Source: Cyclobacteriaceae bacterium (GTDB lineage: Bacteria; Bacteroidota; Bacteroidia; Cytophagales; Cyclobacteriaceae). Taken from it: 64,000 nucleotides of DNA. Shown in pieces: positions 17,126 through 23,723 of the stretch. Each line of letters opens with the position of its first letter. Position 1 is the first letter of the stretch. The stretch lies in NCBI GenBank assembly GCA_016787665.1, contig JAEUUC010000010.1:404659-468658 (forward strand), written 5' to 3'. Position numbers and translations under genes: made by a program. The notes beneath the pieces are model-generated. The model was not told the DNA's origin and did not search any database. It saw nothing but the letters and a program-made list of their open reading frames with translations.

Positions 17126-19362
17126 ATGGCAATAACTAATCACTTAGCTAACCTTAAAGCTTGGATTACATTATCGGTGGCATTTATGCCACTACTTATA
17201 TTTTCACAAACAAAAAATCCAACGCTGAATAAAATAGACTCGCTGAAAAATCTAGCAAACAAAGAAAAGCAGGATACAAGTAGAGTTAATCTATTCAACA
17301 CCATTAGTTATGAACTCAGAAGAGTAAGCCCTGAGGAAGGCCTGCAGTTGGCTGAAAAAGCGATCGAATTGTCTAAGAAGATTGGATATAAGAAGGGAGA
17401 AGCCGAAGGGAATCGTTTTGGAGGAATCAATCTATATCGCCTTTCTCAATACGATTCCGCTCTACTATATTATACGAGAGCTGAAAACCTATTTGTAGAG
17501 CTAAAGGATGAGCGCGGTCTTGCCGCGAATTATAATAATATCGGCAATATTCACCTGGGTAGGAGTAATTTACCTGAGGCGCTACAATACTATCAGAAAG
17601 CAATAGCTATTAATGAGAAAATTGAGAATCAAATTGAATTAGCGAATAATTTAACAAACGTTGGTAACATTTATTTTAATACCTCTCGATTTTCTGAAGC
17701 ATTAGAAAGTTACAATAGAGCACGATTACTTTATGGACGCACCTCAAATAGATATAGTGAAGCTCTAACGTTAGGTAATATTGGAAGTGTTTATAGTAGT
17801 CTTGGAGACTATCTCAATGCCTTGGAGAACCTTCAATTGTCTTTGAAGATTTACGATAGTCTGGGTGACCGATCTGGTAAAGCAGATAATTTAGTTCGCA
17901 TTGCCCATATTCTTGAGGATATAGGAGAACCTGATAGTGCTTATGTTAGGTACCAAAAATCATTAGCAATTTGGGAAGAGCTGGGTGAAAAAAGGGAGCA
18001 AGCATCTGTCTTAAATGGGTTGGGGATAATAGAAATGGATCGTTCTAATTTGGAAAAAGCACTGGAGTATTTCAATAGATCCAAATCAATTTATGAACAG
18101 ATTGAAAGTGTCGAGGGTCTTGCAGCTACATGGAGTAACATTGCCACTATATACTACAAGCGCAATCAATTGAATGTTGCAATGGAAACTCAGCAAAAAG
18201 CACTCCGCCTCTATGAAGAAGCAGGTATGAAACGCGGTCAAGGTATTGTTCAATTAAACATAGGGGAAATTTTAATGAGACAATCAAACTATCAAGACGC
18301 CTTGAGTCACTTCATTCTTGTTTTAGATATATCTGAGGAGACAGGCGATAAAAGCACTCAAATGACAGCATTTAACAATTTAAGCACATTATATGCTGCA
18401 CTTGGCAATCATAAAAAAGCATATGATTACCAGACTAAAGCTATTGCGCTAGAAAAAGAAATTGCAGGGGCTGAGATTACCAAACAAGTTAATCGAAAAA
18501 TGATAAGTTATGAGTTTGAGTTGAAAGAAAAAGAGTATCAATATCAACAAAAGCTAACCGAATCGGAACTTCAAAAACAGCAGCTATTTGCAGACCAGCG
18601 AAGCCTGCAAAGAAATATCTTAATAGTCGGAATACTTCTTCTTGTTATTGTCGCTGCGGTTATCTCCAGGAATTACATCAAACAAAAGCATCTCAACAGT
18701 CTTCTTGGTATTGAAAGAGATAAATCGGAGAAATTGCTTCTCAATATTTATCTAAGGAAATAGCAGATGAGTTAAAGGATAAGGGCGAGTCGGAAGCAAA
18801 ATTATTCGAAGAGGTCAGTGTAATTTTTACAGACTTCAAAGACTTCTCCAAACTTGCGGGACAATTAACCGCGCAAGATCTGGTAAACGAAATAAATACC
18901 TGTTTCAAGGCGTTTGATGAAATTATTTCCAAACACGGAATTGAAAAGATCAAGACTATAGGTGATTCTTATATGGCTGCAGGAGGAATTGGCTTAGAAA
19001 GTACAACGAGTGCAAAGAATGTGGTAAAAGCCGGAATTGCAATGCAAGATTTCATTCTCTCACGGGCGAAAGAACTTGGAAGGCAGGCAAAACCTTATTT
19101 TGAAATGAGGGTTGGTGTACACACCGGCCCAGTAGTTGCGGGTATTGTTGGAGTAAAAAAATTCCAATATGATATTTGGGGTGACACGGTTAATACCGCA
19201 AGTCGTATGGAGAGCTCGGGAGAGGTAGGTAGGGTTAATATCTCACAACATACTTATGAATTAGTAAGTGATGATTCTGAATTTACTTTTCAACCAAGAG
19301 GGAAAATTGAGGTCAAAAGTCTCGGCCCAATTGAGATGTATTTCGCTAGTAAAAAAACATAA
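17126..19362 (+). pseudogene. TPR-adenylate cyclase, broken by a -1 frameshift
   Basis: Two frames together encode one protein. The first (17126-18763) has a signal peptide, about nine TPR repeats, and a transmembrane helix near residue 495-515 (NILIVGILLLVIVAAVI). It stops prematurely after LLLNI. The downstream frame resumes at 18751 with SKEIADELK and runs to 19362 as a class III nucleotide cyclase. Its catalytic motifs are intact: FTDFKDF and IGDSYMA supply the metal aspartates, KTIGD the specificity Lys, and DIWGDTVNTASRM the Asp/Asn/Arg set, so adenylate cyclase activity would be expected. Restoring one T in the ATTTAT run near 18747-18750 joins the frames (LNILSKEIADE). It may be a true mutation, programmed slippage, or a sequencing error in a homopolymer. 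Confidence 0.85.
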
Positions 19363-19483
19363 TACGAGGAACTATAAGCTTGACTAAAAATCAAGTAGAG
19401 ATAAGGGCCCTACTACTGCCAACAAAATGTTTATACAATTCGGGGGGTTGGTGTTTCCTTGTAGCTTTAGTTTTCGAATAATT

Positions 19484-19547
19484 TAGCGCGGTGTTTTGTA
19501 GTTGAAAAACGGGGGGCATCAAATCTCGATTCGCATGGATAAAATCT
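19484..19547 (+). repeat. 64 bp repeat, second copy
   Basis: Matches 11755-11818 at 62 of 64 bases. In the RDD frame it still encodes CFVVEKRGASNLDS and a stop, so it looks like the 3' tail of a lost RDD gene. One of the two differences (G to A) creates the ATG used by the small membrane gene at 19535. Confidence 0.9.
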
Positions 19548-19750
19548 ATCTCTTAACTGCCTTTTATGTGATCTATATCGCAGGCGGGCTTTTTGCCACG
19601 CTTGCGGGTTTTGGTGTTATCACGCCATTCAAAAACCACCCGAACCGAAGAGCTGAGATTGACCGTCACCGATTCTATTACCGGTGGGGTGGCCTGTTGT
19701 TAATCGCGTATGGGGTTTACCGGCTGCTGATGACGATGGGCAAAGCCTAG
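19535..19750 (+). CDS. Small two-helix membrane protein, unknown
   Basis: Starting at the ATG at 19535, the product has 71 residues and two hydrophobic helices (LLTAFYVIYIAGGLFATLAGF and WGGLLLIAYGVYRLLMTM) separated by a basic loop. I do not recognise the family. Its first five codons come from the 64 bp repeat; an upstream in-frame TTG at 19502 would add 11 residues read through that repeat. The gene body separates the 64 bp repeat from structured repeat copy D, two elements that are directly joined at 11818/11819. This suggests that the gene was inserted, or that it has been deleted from the other locus. Confidence 0.5.
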   Translation: MDKIYLLTAFYVIYIAGGLFATLAGFGVITPFKNHPNRRAEIDRHRFYYRWGGLLLIAYGVYRLLMTMGKA

Positions 19751-19772
19751 TAGAAAACATTCCGCCCATTGG

Positions 19773-19915
19773 CCGTGCCGATTTTGGCCCAACTTCGGGC
19801 TGCCGACCAAGCTACCCTAAACCCACCGGAAAAATATCCGGCCTCACGCGTTATGCGTATGAGGGCAAGCTGTAAATTAGGGATGCATACGGGGAATAGG
19901 TGTTATGCATGATTT
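19773..19915 (+). repeat. Structured dispersed repeat, copy D
   Basis: CCGTGCCGATTTTGGCCCAAC, split here by description, begins the match to copy B; then CCCTAA, CCGGA-aaaata-TCCGG, CCTCA-CGC-GTTAT-GCG-TA-TGAGG and GTAAATTAGGG. The right end is more diverged (GGGAATAGGTG, then TTATGCATG). The core heptamer is GTTATGC instead of GTTAGGC. It precedes the SDR gene. Confidence 0.8.
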
Positions 19916-19971
19916 CCAGGTATTGTGCATCATCTTTGAAACGGATTAGCCTCACAAAAACCAAAACAGGA

Positions 19972-20769
19972 ATGACAACAGCAAAAAAAGACGTTGTTTG
20001 GATAACCGGGGCTTCGTCTGGTATTGGTAAAGCGATGGCCTTTGAGTGGGCAAGATTGGGTTATCGAGTAGTGCTTTCTGCCAGGCGGAAGGAATTGCTG
20101 GAAGAAATTGCGCTCGAGATCAAAAATTCAGGCGGCCAGGCTTTGGTCGTTCCGGTTGATATAATGGACGAAAAATCCATCGAGTATGCTGTTCAAAGCA
20201 TTATCACCACCTGGGGGCGTTTGGATGTTGCTGTAGCCAATGCCGGATTTGGTGTCTTTGGCGGTGTAGATAAACTGACGGCAAAAGATTGGAATAGACA
20301 ATTACAAGGCAATGTCGTGGGGTTAGCCTTGACGGTAAAATACGCCCTGCCACACTTGAAGGAAAATAAGGGTCGCATCGGCTTAGTGGGCAGTGTCGGG
20401 GCCTACCTTCCCAATCCAGGTATCGGAGCCTATGGAGCCTCAAAAGCAGCTGTACATTCTATCGGCCTGACACTGCAGGTTGAGTTGATGGGTACGGGTG
20501 TGAGCTGCACGACTGTTCATCCCGGATTTGTGGTGTCGGAAATTGCGAAGGTTGATAATGAAGGCATTTGGCATGCTGAGCGCCCGGATCCACGTCCGGC
20601 CAATTTAATGTGGCCCACAGACAAAGCAGCGAAAGTTATGGTGAGCGCGATAATCAAGCGGAAGAGAAACTACATTTTCACAACCCACGGGAAACTTGCT
20701 GTTTGGTTGCAACGTTGGTTTCCGGGGTTAATGAGAACCGTTGCTTCCAAAGGGCCAAAACCAGAATAA
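19972..20769 (+). CDS. Short-chain dehydrogenase/reductase (SDR)
   Basis: The ATG at 19972 (MTTAKKDVVWITGASSG) gives a 265-residue classical SDR; longer starts add residues encoded by the repeat. The Rossmann motif TGASSGIG is at residues 12-19, NAG at about 90, and the catalytic Ser (GSVGAY) with the Tyr and Lys of YGASK in the expected order. The enzyme should use NAD(P)H to reduce or oxidise a carbonyl or hydroxyl group; the substrate cannot be named. It sits directly downstream of repeat copy D, alone on the plus strand, with base composition closer to the core chromosome. Confidence 0.9.
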   Translation: MTTAKKDVVWITGASSGIGKAMAFEWARLGYRVVLSARRKELLEEIALEIKNSGGQALVVPVDIMDEKSIEYAVQSIITTWGRLDVAVANAGFGVFGGVDKLTAKDWNRQLQGNVVGLALTVKYALPHLKENKGRIGLVGSVGAYLPNPGIGAYGASKAAVHSIGLTLQVELMGTGVSCTTVHPGFVVSEIAKVDNEGIWHAERPDPRPANLMWPTDKAAKVMVSAIIKRKRNYIFTTHGKLAVWLQRWFPGLMRTVASKGPKPE

Positions 20770-20961
20770 CTGCACATGAGACGTAACGCCACTGTGACCA
20801 CACAAAGAAACCAGGAAAGCGGAACGGACAACGCTGCCGCTTCAACTTTGCATCTCGGATCAGCAGCGGTTGTCGGTGCTACGACTGCACCGGCACACAG
20901 ATTGCGAAATCCTGTACAGCGCCAAGGTCATCATATTGATTATAATGGGGACCATTCGACT

Positions 20962-21411
20962 ATGGTACATAAAGGACTCGCACTACTGACCGGCCTCTTA
21001 TTGCTGGTTAGCTGCAGCAGCTCCGACTCTCCTATCGCCATCAATAAAAACAAGAAAGGCGGGCTCTTTGAAAGTAGTGTTACCGGTAAGGGCCTTTCAT
21101 TTTACCATTCGAAGGAGATAATAAAAGTTGACACTACGACATTCATATCGTTTGTTGACTTTGACGTAATTCGACAGGAGAAATCGCCTTATGAGGGAGT
21201 ATTTGTGCTGAACGTTGAGCTCAATGAGTCCGGGACATTGAAATTTAACGAGATGACAAGCCGGAATCTGAGAAAACCAATCTGTTTTGTCATTGGCGAC
21301 AAGATTGTTGCTGCGCCAATTATTTCTGAAGTGATTTCTAACGGGCGCATTCTGATGATGATACCCGACAAAAAAGGAGTAGAGTTGATAATTGAGTATT
21401 TCAAGAACTAA
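20962..21411 (+). CDS. Lipoprotein with SecD P1-head-like domain
   Basis: The start at 20962 gives a lipoprotein signal (GLALLTGLLLLVSCSSSD) and a 149-residue product; the frame is open upstream to 20776 but those residues look random. The C-terminal segment VIGDKIVAAPIISEVISNGRILM closely resembles the P1 head subdomain of SecD (pattern: D-x-V-x-x-APVI-x-x-x-I-x-x-G-x-A), here without any membrane helices. Free-standing P1-like domains of this sort are known in Bacteroidota exported proteins. No role is assigned; it is not a functional SecD. Confidence 0.6.
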   Translation: MVHKGLALLTGLLLLVSCSSSDSPIAINKNKKGGLFESSVTGKGLSFYHSKEIIKVDTTTFISFVDFDVIRQEKSPYEGVFVLNVELNESGTLKFNEMTSRNLRKPICFVIGDKIVAAPIISEVISNGRILMMIPDKKGVELIIEYFKN

Positions 21412-21441
21412 ACTTCCCACCAGAAGGCTTACCTTCACCTG

Positions 21442-21873
21442 ATGAAAACATGCTGGATTATCTGCGTTCTATTTTGTCCAATGGCCTTTGCGCAAACCAT
21501 GAGCGATGAAGAAATCATTCGCCAGGCGCGGCAAGCTTCCAACGAAGCCATTGCCCGCCAGGATGTGGATGCCGTTGCCGCTTTCTGGTGGGAGGACTAT
21601 GTCGTGATCACCGGAAGGGGCCATGTAGCCACGGGCCGGGAAGCAAACATTGCAGAATGGCGAAAAATGTTAGCCGAAGTTCCGTTAACGCGGTTTGAAC
21701 GAACTCCCTCCGAGGTCATCATCAGCCGCAACAACCCCGAGCTGGCGTGGGAAAGCGGGCAATGGAAAGGGTTCAACACGTACAGCGCAGGCGGCCGCTA
21801 CAGCGCCCAATGGAAAAAGAAAAACGGGCAGTGGAAACTGCAGGCGGAGCTGTTCGTGGCGCTGGAGAAGTGA
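21442..21873 (+). CDS. Exported SnoaL-like / DUF4440 protein
   Basis: A 143-residue protein with a signal peptide (MKTCWIICVLFCPMAFAQ) and an NTF2-like cone fold signature: an N-terminal helix EEIIRQARQASNEAIARQDVDAV, split by description, then AFWWEDYVVITGRG, and strands ELAWESGQW and YSAQWKKKNGQWKL. DUF4440 proteins share the SnoaL fold and include ketosteroid-isomerase-like enzymes and ligand-binding domains. No catalytic residue set is obvious. It starts 30 bases after the SecD-P1-like lipoprotein gene. Confidence 0.8.
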   Translation: MKTCWIICVLFCPMAFAQTMSDEEIIRQARQASNEAIARQDVDAVAAFWWEDYVVITGRGHVATGREANIAEWRKMLAEVPLTRFERTPSEVIISRNNPELAWESGQWKGFNTYSAGGRYSAQWKKKNGQWKLQAELFVALEK

Positions 21874-21885
21874 TTGACTATTGTT

Positions 21886-22239
21886 ATGATTAGACTCGAA
21901 GCTTTGAGCAATGATCATTTGCCGTGGACCCATTATAACATCTTTCAAGATGCTGAGAAGGTTGGGCAGTGCGCATTTAAAGCACTACCAAAAAACGGAA
22001 AGGTAGAAATGGCGTACTATGTCTTTGAGCCTTTTCAGGGGCAAGGCATTGCCACCGAAGTCTGCCGGCTGCTCACGGCTCTTTCGGTTGCGGCCGATCC
22101 AGGCGTAGCTGTTACTGCCCGAACATTAATGGAAGAGAATGCCTCGGTGCAGGTGCTGCGAAAAAACAGCTATGAATTTGCCGGCATAGTTACCGACCCC
22201 GAGGACGGGGAGGTTTGGGAATGGGTCTACCGAGGCTGA
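21886..22239 (+). CDS. GNAT acetyltransferase (RimJ/RimL-like)
   Basis: A 117-residue protein from the ATG at 21886; an upstream TTG at 21874 is possible but directly abuts the previous stop codon. It shows the GNAT acetyl-CoA motif A as YYVFEPFQGQGIATEVCRLL, split by description (the Q/RxxGxG/A pyrophosphate loop is QGQGIA), and a following helix and strand with NASVQVLRKNSYEFAG. That is the RimJ/RimL subfamily pattern, which acetylates protein N termini or small amines. It is shorter than usual, and the N-terminal strands are compact. The acceptor is unknown. Confidence 0.8.
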   Translation: MIRLEALSNDHLPWTHYNIFQDAEKVGQCAFKALPKNGKVEMAYYVFEPFQGQGIATEVCRLLTALSVAADPGVAVTARTLMEENASVQVLRKNSYEFAGIVTDPEDGEVWEWVYRG

Positions 22240-22562
22240 ATTTCAAAAGATACAACTGTATTCTGAGCGGGCCTCGCGGGTAAGTGCGCGGGTGACTTAC
22301 TGCATGGTGAAATAATTGCGCTCAAAAAAAGGAAACGGTAGCGAAGAATCCCCTTTTTGTGGAGCCGTGTTGAGAAAGGGGGATGCTTCGCTCCGCTCAG
22401 CATACGGCTGCGAATTTATGAAGGAGGGTACCAACTGTCGAACCGGCAGCGTTGTAAATATTGTATTGAGGAATAATTCCGGGTAAAAAGCAAGTTGGTC
22501 ATGCCACAAAAAAACATTGCCTCATAATTTGATATATCAAATATTGATGTATATATTTGTTC
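22240..22562. other. Intergenic region before the PadR gene
   Basis: This 323-base gap contains an imperfect stem-loop, ATCCCCTTTTT (22348-22358) with GAAAGGGGGAT (22374-22384), not followed by a T run, and the phrase GCTTCGCTCCGCTCAGCAT often seen in intergenic Bacteroidota sequence. Its right end holds the PadR operator listed separately. No gene is supported. Confidence 0.5.
22529..22540. promoter_or_regulatory. Palindromic operator candidate for PadR
   Basis: TTGATATATCAA is a perfect 12 bp palindrome, 23 bases upstream of the PadR start, and is followed by a second related half-site (ATTGATGTATAT). PadR-family regulators commonly bind AT-rich palindromes of this kind in their own promoters, so autoregulation is likely. 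Confidence 0.55.
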
Positions 22563-22907
22563 ATGTTTTCAAAGGAGTTGCTCAAGGGCACATTAACCGC
22601 GATAATTTTAAAAATGCTTGCGGAAAAGGGTCGAATGTATGGCTACGAGATGGTGCAGTATGTTCGTGAAAAATCACAGGACAAAATTCTAATTAAAGAC
22701 GGTTCGCTTTATCCGGCCCTGCAAAAGATGACAGAAGCCGGACTTTTAACCTTTAAAGAAGAAATGGTAGGCGGACGAACCCGGAAATACTACCAGCTTA
22801 CACCGCGCGGGAAAAAAGAATCGGCTGTGTACATACAAGAGCTTGCCGGGTTTATCCAGACGCTTTCCCTGGTCGTTTTTCCGGGCTCGAAATCGAAACT
22901 CGTATGA
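22563..22907 (+). CDS. PadR family transcriptional regulator
   Basis: A 114-residue winged-helix protein with the PadR pattern KGTLTAIILKMLAEKG, YGYEMVQYVREKS, then DGSLYPALQKMTEAGLL and GGRTRKYYQLTPRGK. The C-terminal dimerisation helix is short. It overlaps the next gene by four bases (ATGA), a typical Bacteroidota arrangement in which PadR controls a membrane protein encoded behind it. A perfect palindrome in the promoter is the probable operator. The effector is unknown. Confidence 0.93.
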   Translation: MFSKELLKGTLTAIILKMLAEKGRMYGYEMVQYVREKSQDKILIKDGSLYPALQKMTEAGLLTFKEEMVGGRTRKYYQLTPRGKKESAVYIQELAGFIQTLSLVVFPGSKSKLV

Positions 22908-23491
22908 CGCTAACACCCGAACAGGTTGCCCACATCAAGCAGTTGGTTTCCAACAGCAATATCAGTCGGATGGCCATGAAAGACGATCTGATCGACCATT
23001 TGTGCTGTTCGGTTGAAGAAAAGGTATCGGACCGAACGCCCTTTGAACAGGCGCTGGATCGCGCCTTGCTTGAACTTGCGCCTAACGGTTTTACCGAGCT
23101 GGAAATTGAAACGTACATTCTACTTAACCAAAAAACCATAACTATGAAGAAGCTTACCTATAGCCTCGGCCTGACATTCAGTGTTCTGGCCTCAATTGGG
23201 TTCCTGTTCAAAATCCTCCACTGGACAGGCGCAAATGAAATGCTTATTTTGGGTTTAGGGGGATTGGTCCTCTTTTTTCTGCCCCTGCTATTGTTGACGC
23301 GGAAGTCAACCGGTGTTCAAGAAAAACTGGCGTTGAGTAGTTTAGCGCTGGTGAGCATTGGTGGCGTACTTAAGGTATTTCATGTTGTCAGTGCCAATGA
23401 ATTCCTGCTTTTGGGCGTTGCGGTTTTCACGCTGGCCTACCTGCCGGTAACTTTTCTGGCCATGTACCGCAACTCCATCGCTAATTCCTAG
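22904..23491 (+). CDS. PadR-partner membrane protein with GldL-like helices
   Basis: A 195-residue protein. Residues 1-80 are a soluble helical domain (DLIDHLCCSVEEKV..FEQALDRAL). The rest has four transmembrane helices in two similar pairs, each starting with a motif like FLFKILHWTGANEMLILGL or GVLKVFHVVSANEFLLLGV. These repeats recall the helix pair of GldL, the gliding/T9SS motor protein, but the large GldL C-terminal domain is missing. It overlaps padR by four bases, so it is co-expressed and presumably repressed by it. The N-terminal domain may signal to PadR or to a partner; this is inference. Confidence 0.7.
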   Translation: MTLTPEQVAHIKQLVSNSNISRMAMKDDLIDHLCCSVEEKVSDRTPFEQALDRALLELAPNGFTELEIETYILLNQKTITMKKLTYSLGLTFSVLASIGFLFKILHWTGANEMLILGLGGLVLFFLPLLLLTRKSTGVQEKLALSSLALVSIGGVLKVFHVVSANEFLLLGVAVFTLAYLPVTFLAMYRNSIANS

Positions 23492-23534
23492 ACGAAACTG
23501 AAGTAACTCAAACTGGTTTCTTGAAAACCAGAGC

Positions 23535-23564
23535 AAAGCAGCGCTGCAAAGTCGCTGCTTTTTG
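23535..23564 (+). terminator. Rho-independent terminator of the padR operon
   Basis: AAAGCAGCG (23535-23543) pairs perfectly with CGCTGCTTT (23553-23561) around a 9-base loop and is followed by T-rich sequence (TTGTTTT). It is 43 bases after the stop codon of the membrane protein. Confidence 0.75.
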
Positions 23565-23710
23565 TTTTAGATACCATCCCGTTTCTTGCGCCAATCAAGA
23601 TTCTCGTACAGGGTTGAGAAAAGGGCCGTGTCAAAGAATCTGGGTTTTGAAAGCTGCAAAAGTCGTTTGACCGCCCTTTCAACCCGCAACAACCTCTCGC
23701 TTTTCTTCGT

Positions 23711-23718
23711 TACCTTTA
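23711..23718 (+). promoter_or_regulatory. -7-like promoter element right at the DUF4175 start
   Basis: TACCTTTA matches TAnnTTTG at seven of eight positions and ends only five bases before the ATG at 23724, so a transcript from it would be leaderless or nearly so. This supports the 23724 start over the 23586 one. Confidence 0.4.
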
Positions 23719-23723
23719 GCACC

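Noticed and set aside
8530..19915. CRISPR array
   Set aside because: The repeats are about 150 bp, spaced by 3-5 kb and contain internal hairpins; there are no cas genes.
20776..20961. N-terminal extension of the SecD-P1-like lipoprotein
   Set aside because: The residues look random, and the internal ATG at 20962 begins a proper lipoprotein signal.
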